DNA of 64,000 nucleotides from JAHBTB01 sp964451255 (GTDB lineage: Bacteria > Armatimonadota > Fimbriimonadia > Fimbriimonadales > Fimbriimonadaceae), in contig CAYVHL010000001.1 of the NCBI GenBank assembly GCA_964451255.1, forward strand, positions 620,001-684,000, written 5' to 3'. Both the position numbers and the translations under genes were made by a program. A model generated the notes under the pieces. It searched no databases. It had not been told where the DNA came from and saw only the letters and a list, made by a program, of their open reading frames with translations. Positions 33,097 through 41,887 of this stretch are shown here, piece after piece; the first letter of the stretch is position 1; every line of letters starts with the position of its first letter.

Positions 33097-33448
33097 TGGT
33101 GGAGGCGCCGGGAATTGAACCCGGTTCCAAAACTGTCGTTCCCGAAGCGTCCACGAGCGTCTCCTCCCGTTTAGATCTCGACGCCTCGCTGCCAGGGAGG
33201 CAAGCCACTCAGCGTCCAGCCCGATTGATTTAGCCGCTTAAGCCCCGGACAGAGGCCTCACGGCGATCCTGCGTTTGCTAGGCCGTGGTCAGACGAGGCA
33301 GGAACCCTGCTGAGTGGCCCGCGGCATCTTAGGCCGCGTAAGCGAAGTTGTCGTTCGCAGTTGCTTTTTTTGCCGCTTTTTACGAGGCCAGCGGCGCCTC
33401 GGCTCGCAACCTCGGAGCGATCCAGCCTTGTCGAAGCCTGACGCCCCC
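33097..33448 (-). ncRNA. ssrA: tmRNA (transfer-messenger RNA)
   Basis: The 352-nt minus-strand RNA rescues stalled ribosomes. Its 5' end GGGGGCGTCAGGCTTCGACA pairs with the 3' end CGCCTCCACCA, giving a 7-bp acceptor with the G3:T70 alanine identity pair and an encoded CCA. The T arm reads CCGGG-TTCAATT-CCCGG. The tag frame at 33332-33364 reads ATANDNFAYAA then TAA. The resume codon could be the first or third codon (ANDNFAYAA). GC-rich pseudoknot sequence fills the rest. Product degradation by ClpXP depends on the last residues, here YAA rather than LAA. Confidence 0.95.
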
Positions 33449-33458
33449 AAGAGTCACT

Positions 33459-33464
33459 ATTATA
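33459..33464 (-). promoter_or_regulatory. -10 box of the ssrA promoter
   Basis: A perfect TATAAT on the minus strand ends 10 nt before the mature tmRNA 5' end, allowing a short leader for RNase P processing. No good -35 hexamer is visible at the normal distance. Confidence 0.6.
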
Positions 33465-33572
33465 GACGGGGCTTTTTCCACACCCGTTCCACCTTGACTA
33501 GGGCCAATACACGAAAATGCGGCCACTCGTGAGACGAAAACGTCGATATCATATAGGTGTGAGGGAGGCGAC

Positions 33573-34088
33573 ATGGTCACAAAAGTCTACGAGACTCTCA
33601 TCGACGCCCCGGTCCAGCAGGTGTGGGACTTCCACAGCAGTGCCAACGCGCTCAGGCTGTTGACCCCGCCCGAAGACCACATTGAACTCATCAGCCGTAA
33701 CCTGGAAGTCAGGGAGGGCGCGACCCATGAATACCGTCTGAAGAAGTTCGGGCGACGCCACCTGTGGCGGGCGCGGATCAGCGACGTGAAACCGCCGTAC
33801 ACGTTCACAGACACGGCGGAGCACTCGCCCTTCGCCTATTGGAAGCACGTCCACGAGTTTATCGAGGACCCGCAGGGCACGCTTGTCAAGGACACCGTCA
33901 CATACAAGGCGAGCGGCTGGCTGTTTTCCGGGCTCGTCAACGCCCTTGTGGTCGAGGAGGCCGTAGACCGACTCTTCAAGTACCGTCACATGAGCACCCA
34001 CGAGTTCATCGAGAACGCCCAGCGGGCGACGATCAACGACGACCTGATCGGACGTTCAGCAGACCACTACGAGCCTCACGTCACCTGA
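33573..34088 (+). CDS. SRPBCC (START/Bet v1-like) family protein
   Basis: Cytoplasmic protein of 171 residues starting with a ligand-binding helix-grip pattern: KVYETLIDAPVQQVWDFHSSANALRLLTPP, EGATHEYRLKKFGRRHLWRARISDVKPPYTFTDTAEHSPFAYWKHVHEF and GTLVKDTVTYKASG. The sequence resembles the SRPBCC group often annotated as cell-division inhibitor-like (COG4276), whose biochemical role is not established. GGGAGGCGAC gives a good ribosome site. The gene overlaps the convergent dapB by 8 bp. Confidence 0.8.
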   Translation: MVTKVYETLIDAPVQQVWDFHSSANALRLLTPPEDHIELISRNLEVREGATHEYRLKKFGRRHLWRARISDVKPPYTFTDTAEHSPFAYWKHVHEFIEDPQGTLVKDTVTYKASGWLFSGLVNALVVEEAVDRLFKYRHMSTHEFIENAQRATINDDLIGRSADHYEPHVT

Positions 34089-34890
34089 AGATAAACTTGT
34101 CGAGGCCCATGACAAGGCCCTCGAACGAGCGGATCTGACGGACGGCCAACAAGACGCCGGGCATAAAGGAGCGGCGGTCGACAGAGTCGTGGCGGAGGGT
34201 CAGAAGTTCGCCGTCACCTCCGAACACGACCTCTTGCGAGGCCACGTAACCGGGGAGCCGCACGGAGTGAACGGTGACGTCCTTGTGCCTGCCCCCCCGG
34301 GCTCCGGCGACCTTCTCCGTTGTCCCCTGCGTCTGACGCGGCACCTCTTGACGGGACTCGGCGATCCGTTCGGCGGTGTAGAGTGCGGTGCCGCTCGGGG
34401 CGTCGAGCTTGGCCTTGTGGTGTCGTTCGACGATTTCGACGTCCGGTAGCCAGGCCGCCGCCATCTCGCAAAAGCGCACCATCAGGACCGCCCCGATCGC
34501 AAAGTTCGGGATGAACGCGGCCGGCGTCTCGTACTCACGGCACGACTCACGGATCGCCGAAAGGTCGGTCGGGCTGATGCCGCTGGTGCCGATGATGACC
34601 GGAACCTTACGCTTCAAGCAGCTCATCGCGTTTTCGGGAGCCGAGAGCATGTGGGTGAAATCGACGGCGACGTCCGGCTTCGAACTGTCCAGAGCCTGTC
34701 CCAGGCGACTGTCCACCACGATGTCGGGGGCGGTCAGGCCCGCGTAGTTCTGGACCGGATCGCCTTGGCCCTCCCTGTCCACTGCGGCGACAAGCTCCGT
34801 GTCAGGGGCCGCTGTCACCGCCCGCATGACTTCCTGTCCCATCTTGCCGGTCGCGCCGATGACGGCGACCCGGATCAACCCTTCGCTCAT
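34081..34890 (-). CDS. dapB: 4-hydroxy-tetrahydrodipicolinate reductase
   Basis: NAD(P)H-dependent enzyme of the lysine/diaminopimelate pathway, 269 residues. It has GATGKMGQEVMRAV for nucleotide binding, DFTHMLSAPENAMSCL, IGTSGISPTD, FIPNFAIGAVLMVRF and the substrate-binding signature ERHHKAKLDAPSGTA with the His pair and Lys. The C-terminal GGDGELLTLRHDSVDRRSFMPGVLLAVR is also typical. It ends convergently inside the last codons of the SRPBCC gene. It is 22 bp downstream of the uncharacterised secreted protein gene's stop on the same strand, so it may be last in that operon. Confidence 0.95.
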   Translation of the reverse strand: MSEGLIRVAVIGATGKMGQEVMRAVTAAPDTELVAAVDREGQGDPVQNYAGLTAPDIVVDSRLGQALDSSKPDVAVDFTHMLSAPENAMSCLKRKVPVIIGTSGISPTDLSAIRESCREYETPAAFIPNFAIGAVLMVRFCEMAAAWLPDVEIVERHHKAKLDAPSGTALYTAERIAESRQEVPRQTQGTTEKVAGARGGRHKDVTVHSVRLPGYVASQEVVFGGDGELLTLRHDSVDRRSFMPGVLLAVRQIRSFEGLVMGLDKFIFR

Positions 34891-34912
34891 GCCACCATTC
34901 TGGCCGCTTGGT

Positions 34913-35521
34913 TCAGCCCCTTTCCATGATGGAGCGGCCGTTCTCGATTCGGATCGGATCGCCGTGGTCGTCCAAATAGGACTTGACGTCGCCCATCAAA
35001 ACACAATGGGCGTCATACGTCTTGCCGGCGACCTTGATCTTGCGTAGCCCCACGTACACGCACTTTGTCTCCACCCATTTGCGTGAAGCCAGGTCGAACC
35101 GCCAGTAGGTGGTTTCGCCCCCCGGCTCGACCTTGTCGCGTATGAACCAGAATTCGGGCGTCGCACGCCATTGGTGGGCTGGGGCCGGAACCGACGACTT
35201 CTGCGTCTTACCGCCCTCTGTGAGCGTCACCTCGGCTCTTGTCTCGGTGAACTTTACTTCGAGGTCCTGCAACGCCTTGCCACCGGGCATCGAAGTCTTT
35301 TGCGACATCGAGACGGGTCTCGCTTGGCGGTCATAGACAGACTTTTGAATGATGACCCTGGTCACACCGTCACGGTTCCGCAAGGTCATTTCCAGCCGCA
35401 GACTCTTGGAGCCGCCTTCAATCAGCTCTTGACGCACGACCGCGCGCCCCGTCAGGCCGTCGGCGGTGATCTTCATCTCCACCGTGTTGACCAGCATGCT
35501 GATAATCAGAGCAGTAGTCAC
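34913..35521 (-). CDS. Secreted protein of unknown function
   Basis: Protein of 202 residues with a weak signal (MTTALIISMLVNTVEM) and a beta-rich body: GLTGRAVVRQELIEGGSKSLRLEMTLRNRDG, ATPEFWFIRDKVEPGGETTYWRFDLASRKWVETKCVYVG. No cysteine pattern or known motif. The start is a GTG overlapping the upstream stop as GTGA, so it is probably translated with the two FAD oxidoreductases. The composition resembles small periplasmic outer-membrane-associated proteins, but I would not assign a role. Confidence 0.7.
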   Translation of the reverse strand: MTTALIISMLVNTVEMKITADGLTGRAVVRQELIEGGSKSLRLEMTLRNRDGVTRVIIQKSVYDRQARPVSMSQKTSMPGGKALQDLEVKFTETRAEVTLTEGGKTQKSSVPAPAHQWRATPEFWFIRDKVEPGGETTYWRFDLASRKWVETKCVYVGLRKIKVAGKTYDAHCVLMGDVKSYLDDHGDPIRIENGRSIMERG

Positions 35522-36492
35522 TTCATCCCCCCGCAAAACCGTTCGGCAGCGGCGACACCAGACTCGTAGGCGTGCTCAATCCGACCCTGGGCGACTCCAT
35601 CCCCCGCCACAACCAGCCTCCCGCCGATCCGGTTGACGCCGTCGAAGGCAACAGACGTCTCCGGTTGGCTGTACCGCCAACGGTGGACCTCAGCGACCTC
35701 GGGTGTGTCAAACGCCCTGCCCAACAGACGTTCCACATCAACCAAAGTGTCGTTGAGAATCCTTTCGTCCGGCAAGTCGAGCGCCCATTTGCTGTAGCTC
35801 GCGCTCATCTGCGCGACGACGGCCGTAGAGCCTTCCGGGGCCCGCCCAGGACACTTCGCCGACTCGATGCTGAGCCACGCGAGCGGCTGGGTCTGGTCAG
35901 GGTCGATTGACGCGAAGTACGGTGGATCAAGGGCTGCCTTGTAGCCCAGCATCACCGAGACGCACGAACGATAGAATGCCTTTTCCAAGTGGCGCGACTC
36001 CCCCAACGAGTCGAGCAGCCTTGTCGTCTCCGGCAACGGCGGGGTCAAGATCACCGCGTCAAAGGACTCGGAACAGACGGTGTACCCGACGCCGTCCCGT
36101 TCAATTCCCTGGACCGGACTTTCCAGGCGGACATCCAAGCCCTCGGCAAGAAGCCGACCAAGCACGCTCATGCCGCTCTTGTAGCAAAAGCGCTGGAGCG
36201 AATGAGGGTCGCCAGGCATGAGCCTGCCCGAGCTGTGGTTCCAGATCGGCTTAGTCACCTCAACCAGATCAGTCTGGTCGAGCTCTCGTAAGATGACCTG
36301 CTCGATCGCGGTGTGGCGGGGCGCTACCGATGTCGCCCCGTGGTCAAAAACATAGCCACGGATCTTCTTAGTCGCGACCCTGCCTCCCACTTCTGCCGAC
36401 TTCTCGAAGACGACCGGCCCATGGCCGTATTCATGGAGCTTCCGGGCAGCGGCCAGGCCCGAGACACCGGCCCCGACGACCGCCACTCTCAC
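35518..36492 (-). CDS. FAD-dependent oxidoreductase, renalase-like (COG3380)
   Basis: Soluble flavoprotein of 324 residues: FAD Rossmann motif VAVVGAGVSGLAAARKL, EKSAEVGGRVATKK, YVFDHGATSVAP, and at the end RLVVAGDGVAQGRIEHAYESGVAAAE, the amine-oxidase-like FAD closing motif. Spacing and size fit the renalase-like NAD(P)/FAD group. The frame runs back to 36702, but the GTG at 36492 overlaps the upstream stop as GTGA and starts at the Rossmann strand. Substrate unknown. Confidence 0.82.
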   Translation of the reverse strand: MRVAVVGAGVSGLAAARKLHEYGHGPVVFEKSAEVGGRVATKKIRGYVFDHGATSVAPRHTAIEQVILRELDQTDLVEVTKPIWNHSSGRLMPGDPHSLQRFCYKSGMSVLGRLLAEGLDVRLESPVQGIERDGVGYTVCSESFDAVILTPPLPETTRLLDSLGESRHLEKAFYRSCVSVMLGYKAALDPPYFASIDPDQTQPLAWLSIESAKCPGRAPEGSTAVVAQMSASYSKWALDLPDERILNDTLVDVERLLGRAFDTPEVAEVHRWRYSQPETSVAFDGVNRIGGRLVVAGDGVAQGRIEHAYESGVAAAERFCGGMK

Positions 36493-37751
36493 GCAGGTGC
36501 TTTCTCCCAGACCTGGTCGAGCACAGCCACGGCGGCTTGTTGGCCGCTCCTGGCCGCCCCGTCGGCGCCGACAAACTCGGTGACTTCGCCGGCGAGGTAG
36601 AGCCCTTCTGTGGATGTCTTGACCGTCGGGCGGTGTTCTCGAAACCCGACCGGCTGCAGTGGCTGGGCATGGGCCACACGTCGGACCGCCAGCGGGCGCC
36701 ATGCGGCGACGTTTGCGTCAGGAAACCAGTTTCTCAGTTCGTATTGGGCAGACTTGGCGAAGTACAGGTCTTGCCCGGTAGGTAATCCGATGTGGGTTGC
36801 GGAGACGAGGTGCTGCCCCTGTGGAGCCAAAGCCGGGCTCGCGACGCTCGGGCAGACCGCGAAATCGACGATGCCCGTGCCCGGGCCGTTGAGAGCAAGC
36901 GTTGCGTCCGGCGTCGGACGAGAGTCAGCGGCAAAATAGACCGTCGTGCACGACTTCCAGGTCTGGACGGGGACCACGAGGCCGAGCGCGGCGGCTGCGG
37001 ACGCGTCGGTCGCCACGACGACGGCCTCGGCATCGAAGCTTCGGCCGTCCTCGAGTCTCACGCCCACAGCACGCCCTCCTGCCCGGATGACCTCCGCCGC
37101 GCGGACGCCTAACAAGACGTTTTCGACCGGGATGTCCGCGGCGATCTGGTCAGGGATCGCTTGGATTCCCAACGCAGGAATCACGGCGTGGCCCTCTTCG
37201 AACATCTTCCAGTAGTACTGGACGGGCAGGCATGAACCTGCCATATCGCGGTCTAACATGATCGCCCCGAAGAAGGGCCTGATAAAGCGCTCGACAAAAG
37301 TGGCCGTGAACTTACGCTTGGCGAGAAAGTCGTCGACGGACATGTCGGTTCCCGACCAGATTTCAGCAAAGGTGCTTTCTCGCAGACTCTGACAAAGCGT
37401 GCTGACCCGCAAGAAGTCAGGCAAAGGCACCAACCCGTCGGCCAGGGTCTGAATGAGGTTCTCGCGATGGACTTCCCTCTTTTTTTTCCCGTCCCAAACA
37501 AGAGCCCCCGGCTCAATGGGGCAAAACTCTAGTCGGTTCACGTCCAGTTCGAGACGTAGGTGGGGATACTTGTCGAAGACGAATTGGAAGCCGTGGTCTA
37601 ATCTGAACCCGTCCACAACATCCGTCCGCATCCTTCCGCCCAAGGAGTCGGAAGCCTCGACCAACAAGACAGGCACGCCGGCCTGATGGAGGCGGCGGGC
37701 GCAAACGAGACCCGAAAGGCCCCCACCAACGACGACGACTGGCTTGCCCAT
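36489..37751 (-). CDS. FAD-dependent amine oxidase/phytoene-desaturase-like oxidoreductase
   Basis: Flavoprotein of 420 residues: VVVVGGGLSGLVCARRLHQAGVPVLLVEASDSLGGRMRTD, GFRLDHGFQFVFDKYPHL, FVERFIRPFFGAIMLDRDM, and the closing LYLAGEVTEFVGADGAARSGQQAA. It belongs to the COG1232/COG1233 superfamily (protoporphyrinogen oxidase, phytoene desaturase). No other carotenoid or heme gene is nearby, so the substrate is open. ATG at 37751 begins at the Rossmann strand. It is first in a three-gene overlapping set. Divergent from the 2TM protein gene. Confidence 0.85.
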   Translation of the reverse strand: MGKPVVVVGGGLSGLVCARRLHQAGVPVLLVEASDSLGGRMRTDVVDGFRLDHGFQFVFDKYPHLRLELDVNRLEFCPIEPGALVWDGKKKREVHRENLIQTLADGLVPLPDFLRVSTLCQSLRESTFAEIWSGTDMSVDDFLAKRKFTATFVERFIRPFFGAIMLDRDMAGSCLPVQYYWKMFEEGHAVIPALGIQAIPDQIAADIPVENVLLGVRAAEVIRAGGRAVGVRLEDGRSFDAEAVVVATDASAAAALGLVVPVQTWKSCTTVYFAADSRPTPDATLALNGPGTGIVDFAVCPSVASPALAPQGQHLVSATHIGLPTGQDLYFAKSAQYELRNWFPDANVAAWRPLAVRRVAHAQPLQPVGFREHRPTVKTSTEGLYLAGEVTEFVGADGAARSGQQAAVAVLDQVWEKAPA

Positions 37752-37843
37752 AGTTAGACGTCCCGTTTTACCTGGGTCTGTAGCCTGGCCGCCTACGGTT
37801 GTGTAACCCGTCTGGCCTTGGCACGGTACATTCATTCTTGGCG

Positions 37844-38359
37844 ATGCCCGACGGACAGGAGCACCTAAGGACAGAAGAGGATCTCGAAGCCATCCTCCGG
37901 CTGGCCGTACGCAACTCTCCGGTCGACGGGGACCTTCGCGATCGCCTCAACCAATCCGCCGCCGAGCTTGGCATCACGCCCGAGCAATTGGCCGCCGCCG
38001 AAGCCGAGTACGGGGAGAACAAGCGGAGAGAAGAAGAACAGAGGCGGCTCCAGGAAGCTCACGAAGCCGACCTCAAACGGTTCCGCTCGTATCGGTGGAG
38101 CGTGGTGTGGTCGTCCGTGATGAAGTTCGTCCCTCTCATCATCTTGCTGAACTTCATCAACTTCGCTTCGTCCAACGGCCACGGGTTCAAGTACTGGGCG
38201 ATCTGGCCGACAGTAGCCTTCGGAATCATAGTTCTGGGGCGGTTTTTGCGGACAGCACTGACACCCCGCCACGAGTTGGAAAGGCGCTTCCAAAAGTGGC
38301 GGATCAAGAACGGCGTGCTCAACCGCGTCGAACAGTTCGTGTCGCCAAAGGACAGATGA
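37844..38359 (+). CDS. 2TM domain membrane protein
   Basis: Protein of 171 residues. The N-terminal half (EDLEAILRLAVRNSPVDGDL, AAELGITPEQLAAAEAEYGE) is a helical region often found before 2TM domains, followed by a charged coiled stretch. Then two membrane segments, SVMKFVPLIILLNFINFA and YWAIWPTVAFGIIVLGRFL, match the 2TM family (PF13239), whose role is unknown. ATG at 37844 is chosen as the first in-frame ATG before the conserved part. An upstream start at 37799 is possible. Confidence 0.75.
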   Translation: MPDGQEHLRTEEDLEAILRLAVRNSPVDGDLRDRLNQSAAELGITPEQLAAAEAEYGENKRREEEQRRLQEAHEADLKRFRSYRWSVVWSSVMKFVPLIILLNFINFASSNGHGFKYWAIWPTVAFGIIVLGRFLRTALTPRHELERRFQKWRIKNGVLNRVEQFVSPKDR

Positions 38360-38376
38360 CCGACTGCCGTCGCGAC

Positions 38377-38955
38377 TTAGACCTTGGTGCGTTCGCGGCC
38401 ATCGGCGGCCACTGCCGCTTTTTCAGAGACCGGCGCCAAGTCAGACCGCCCTTTCTCGACAGTGGCAAGAACCCGCCCGACGACCCCTTCCAAGCTACTC
38501 AGAACGTCGTAGGCGTACTTGTCGGCGCCACGCTTGACCTCGCGGGCGTCACGTTCGACCGTGTTGCGGATCTCGTCCGCCTGGGCTTTTGCGATCTTCA
38601 AGACCTCGCTCTCACTGACAAGCTGGGACTGCTGGATCTTGCCCTGCTCAATAATCCGGTCTGCCTCCTTCTGGGCGTCGTCTTTGATGGAGGCCGCTTC
38701 CCGCCTTGCTTGGGCCAGGAGGCTTTCTGATTCCTCCTTGGCGGTCTCCACGAGGCGTTCGCTCTCCTTGGCAAGCGAGGCCGCATCACGAAGGTCTCGC
38801 GGCAACGAAGCCCGGATCTTGTCGACTTGCATCGACATGTCGTCCTGGTTGAACCCGAAGGTGATTCCCATGAAGGACTTGGGACGTCGGAGCTCCTGCT
38901 TGAGGTTGTCCAGCAGGCGCATGACGTCGATCGAATAGTCGTTGCGAACGGACAT
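38377..38955 (-). CDS. DivIVA/ATP-synthase-b-like coiled-coil protein
   Basis: Protein of 192 residues that is almost entirely amphipathic helix after residue 50: LAKESERLVETAKEESESLLAQARREAASIKDDAQKEAD and onward, with strong heptads and no membrane segment. The N-terminus (DVMRLLDNLKQELRRPKSFMGITFGFNQDD) is a small ordered part. In actinobacteria and others a DivIVA-like coiled coil sits beside coaD, as here, so a septum or scaffold role is plausible. V-type ATPase subunit H-like annotation is also common for such sequences and means little. It is followed by nothing on this strand before the convergent 2TM gene. Confidence 0.7.
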   Translation of the reverse strand: MSVRNDYSIDVMRLLDNLKQELRRPKSFMGITFGFNQDDMSMQVDKIRASLPRDLRDAASLAKESERLVETAKEESESLLAQARREAASIKDDAQKEADRIIEQGKIQQSQLVSESEVLKIAKAQADEIRNTVERDAREVKRGADKYAYDVLSSLEGVVGRVLATVEKGRSDLAPVSEKAAVAADGRERTKV

Positions 38956-39017
38956 TTTATGAACTCGCCACAGTCTAACACGCCCAGCGGACGATCGGTG
39001 GTTCCCTGCCCTGGTGT

Positions 39018-39497
39018 TTATGCTAGGGCTTGCCGGATCTTTTCCACGACCGGCGGCGGAACGAAGCCAGCATAGTCACCCCCGAGCCGGGCGACTTCAC
39101 GCACGACAGAGCTTGCGAGGAAGCTATGTTCCTCTTTGGTCATGAGGAAGACTGTCTCGATCTCCGGCGCCATCGACCGGTTGGCCAACGTGACACGGAA
39201 CTCATAGTCAAAGTCGCTGATGGCACGGAGGCCCCGAACGATGCAACGGCAGCCGTTCTGACGGGCAAACTCGACCAACAACCCCTCGAACGAGGTGACA
39301 GTGACGTTGTCAAGGCCGGTCACGCACTCGCGCAAGGCCGCGACTCGGTCTGCCGCGCTCAGAAACGGCCGTTTCTCGCTGTTGTTGCCGACACCGACGA
39401 TCAACTGGTCAAAGAGGATGGACGCCCTTTCGATCACGTCCAAATGGCCAAGGGTAGGCGGATCAAAAGAACCCGGGTAGATCGCCAGTCGAGGCAT
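39018..39497 (-). CDS. coaD: Phosphopantetheine adenylyltransferase
   Basis: Penultimate step of coenzyme A synthesis, 159 residues. Motifs: AIYPGSFDPPTLGHLDVIERA with the T/HxGH nucleotidyl-transfer site (GHL), VGNNSEKRPFLSAADR, VRGLRAISDFDYEFRVTLANR, ETVFLMTKEEHSFLASSVVREVARLGGD, and VPPPVVEKI. ATG at 39497 is used. The longer frame upstream runs into the GH31 coding region. It starts 11 bp after the GH31 stop. Confidence 0.96.
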   Translation of the reverse strand: MPRLAIYPGSFDPPTLGHLDVIERASILFDQLIVGVGNNSEKRPFLSAADRVAALRECVTGLDNVTVTSFEGLLVEFARQNGCRCIVRGLRAISDFDYEFRVTLANRSMAPEIETVFLMTKEEHSFLASSVVREVARLGGDYAGFVPPPVVEKIRQALA

Positions 39498-39507
39498 GCC
39501 CAGGATT

Positions 39508-41844
39508 CTAGCCCTTTGCCACCATCTGGACGGTGATCGGACGCCCGGTAAAGACCTCGACCGTTTCGTCGAGCCTTGCTTCTTGGCCGTCGACCATGAC
39601 CGATTTCGGCCTTGCCACCAAAGCGAAAGTCGGCACGACGTCACCGAACCCGGTTTCATGGACTTCCGTCCGCAGTTGGACCTCGTCCTTGTCCGCGATC
39701 ACGTGGAACTGGACGACGGATTGCCCGCCTTTGCGGTAGGCGTATGAGATGCCGTCGTCAGCGAAGTAGGTCAGGCTGGAGCGTCCAGTCCAGCCCTCGG
39801 GCACGGCGACGAGGACGGTGGGCCGGAGAAGGTCCACATCGTTCGTCATCGGCAACCGATCCTGGATGGGCACCAGACCGCCAGAGCGGATAAACAAGGG
39901 CGATTCTTGCCGTCGCACGGTGACCTTCCTTACACCCGGCTCCGACCAAGTCCCCGACGCCAAGTCGAACCACGGGTCCTTCCCTGGCAAGGTGACCATT
40001 CGACCGCGCCCTTGCGCTGACAAGACAGGGGCGTGAAGGAGCATGTCTCCTACCATCGCCTCGTCTCCGACCTCGTCCAAGGCGACATCGTCAAAGTCGT
40101 GGACCAACGGACGATAGACCGGTACGCCCTCATTCTCCTGCCGGGCGAAGAGGCTGTAGAGATAAGGCAGAAACCGATACCGAAGGCGAATGAAGTGGGC
40201 CAAGACCTTCGCCACGGGTGCAGGGTAGGAAAACGGCTCCTGCAGGCGAGTGTCGAGGGTTGTGTGGTTACGCATGAACGGCGTCAAGAATGCCGCTTGG
40301 ATCCAGCGGGTCATCAGCGCGTCGCCCGAGTCGCCTCCGAAGCCGCCGACGTCTGCGCCTGCAAACGGCGTCCCACTGAGGGCCATCCCCAAGAGCGTCG
40401 TCACAGAAAGGCCGAGATAGAAGTCGTTGGAGCAGTTGTCTCCTGTCCACACCGCCGAGTACCGAGAAGTGCCGACAAACCCACTCCTGCTGAGCATGAA
40501 CGGCCGCTCGTCGGGGAAGGCGTCGAGGAAACCGGCATGGGTCGCCATCTGCATCCCCAGGGCGTACTGGTTCCGATGCTCGGCATGGCTCCTGGCGCCG
40601 TTTTCAAAGAGCATGTCCTCTGGGTCTGCCGGGCCCGTGCTCGGGTCGTTCATATCGACCCAGCAGGCTCCAAAGCCTTGCTTTCGGAAACGACTGACGT
40701 GTTCAGAGAACCAGTCTCTAGCCTTCTTGAGAGTGAAGTCGGGAAAGACAGTGTCCCCCGGCCAGACCACCCCGACATACTCCGTGCCTTCACGGTTCTG
40801 GCAAAAGGCGCCAAGGCTCAGCCCCGAGTCGTATACGCTGTATCCGGCCTCCCGCTTCACGCCAGGATCGATGATGGGGACGATCCTTCTGCCAGACTGG
40901 GCGAGCAACGCGGCCGTGTTGGAAGGCCCCTGGGGAAACATGTTGCTGTCTACGGTGAAGATCCGGTACCCGGACATATAGTCAAGGTCGAGCCAGAGGC
41001 CGGAGCACGGAATCTGCGCCTTATTGAACTTCTTGTCCAGCGCGACGAGGTCTTTGTGTCCACCGTAGCCCCAGCGGGATTGATGGTAGCCAAGGGCCCA
41101 GATAGGGGGTCTCGGCGTCGTGCCGACCAGCCGGCTGAGCTTGGCCGTCAAGTCGCCCAATGAATCAGCGGTGAGAATCCAGAGGTCCGGCTCGCCGTCG
41201 CGGGCACCGATCAACAGGTGAGGGCTGGTGCGCTGCCACTCGACGAAGACCCTGCTGTCGTCTCTGCCCGGGGTCTCGATGAAGGCGGGCGACGGGTTGT
41301 GGAGCAAGATCCCGACCCACCCTCGCGGCGTCCGGACCGCGACGTAGGGAGTGGAGAAATAGGACGGGTCGGTCGGCTTGTCCCCCCACTGCGCCGAATG
41401 GAAGTCGCTCCACACGTCTGTGTTCCAGAAGCAGGCCCGATAACCGCTGAGTTCTAGTTCGCCGTAGTTTTTCTCTCCCATCCCGAAGTAGCGGCAGTCA
41501 GGATGGACTGCGAACTGAAAGAGCGACGCCTTGCCGTTGAGGCCGATTCCCTCCCCCGGCACGGTGCTGATCCACACTTCGCCGTCGGGCCCGAGCACCT
41601 CCAGCGAGCCATCTGGAGCCCACCGGAGGCCGTCCGGCGCCGGTGCTGGCGGGGTGAGCGGCACCAGGCTCCTGTTGGATGGCCAAGACGCCAGGTCGGA
41701 CAGGGTGAGGTTGTGGATTCCACCTGCAAAGGACCGGATGGACGATGACACCGTCCGTTTACCTATCGACAACATCCCGTCTGACGACGGGGGCGACGGG
41801 TTGAAGACAAAGTTGGCCGGATAAGGGAACTTAGTGAAGAACAT
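39508..41844 (-). CDS. GH31 alpha-glucosidase-type glycosidase
   Basis: Protein of 778 residues without a convincing signal peptide. The N-terminal beta-sandwich (GMGEKNYGELELSGYRACFWNTD) leads to the barrel: PPIWALGYHQSRWGYGG, GLWLDLDYMSGYRIFTVD, CWVDMNDPSTGP with the nucleophile Asp near residue 396 in a WxDMNDP context (usually WNDMNEP), then YSAVWTGDNCSND with the acid Asp, and PFAGADVGGFGGDS. The substrate is probably an alpha-glucoside or alpha-xyloside. It is preceded 43 bp upstream by an ArsR-type regulator and followed 10 bp later by coaD, an odd mixed operon. Confidence 0.9.
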   Translation of the reverse strand: MFFTKFPYPANFVFNPSPPSSDGMLSIGKRTVSSSIRSFAGGIHNLTLSDLASWPSNRSLVPLTPPAPAPDGLRWAPDGSLEVLGPDGEVWISTVPGEGIGLNGKASLFQFAVHPDCRYFGMGEKNYGELELSGYRACFWNTDVWSDFHSAQWGDKPTDPSYFSTPYVAVRTPRGWVGILLHNPSPAFIETPGRDDSRVFVEWQRTSPHLLIGARDGEPDLWILTADSLGDLTAKLSRLVGTTPRPPIWALGYHQSRWGYGGHKDLVALDKKFNKAQIPCSGLWLDLDYMSGYRIFTVDSNMFPQGPSNTAALLAQSGRRIVPIIDPGVKREAGYSVYDSGLSLGAFCQNREGTEYVGVVWPGDTVFPDFTLKKARDWFSEHVSRFRKQGFGACWVDMNDPSTGPADPEDMLFENGARSHAEHRNQYALGMQMATHAGFLDAFPDERPFMLSRSGFVGTSRYSAVWTGDNCSNDFYLGLSVTTLLGMALSGTPFAGADVGGFGGDSGDALMTRWIQAAFLTPFMRNHTTLDTRLQEPFSYPAPVAKVLAHFIRLRYRFLPYLYSLFARQENEGVPVYRPLVHDFDDVALDEVGDEAMVGDMLLHAPVLSAQGRGRMVTLPGKDPWFDLASGTWSEPGVRKVTVRRQESPLFIRSGGLVPIQDRLPMTNDVDLLRPTVLVAVPEGWTGRSSLTYFADDGISYAYRKGGQSVVQFHVIADKDEVQLRTEVHETGFGDVVPTFALVARPKSVMVDGQEARLDETVEVFTGRPITVQMVAKG

Positions 41845-41887
41845 CCCGCAGGCCCATTGTGCCTAGGCCGAGCGCCGGGCCCGGGCC

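Noticed and set aside
33549..34001. Minus-strand frame opposite the SRPBCC gene.
   Set aside because: The plus-strand protein matches a known fold and has a good ribosome site; the opposite frame shows no motif.
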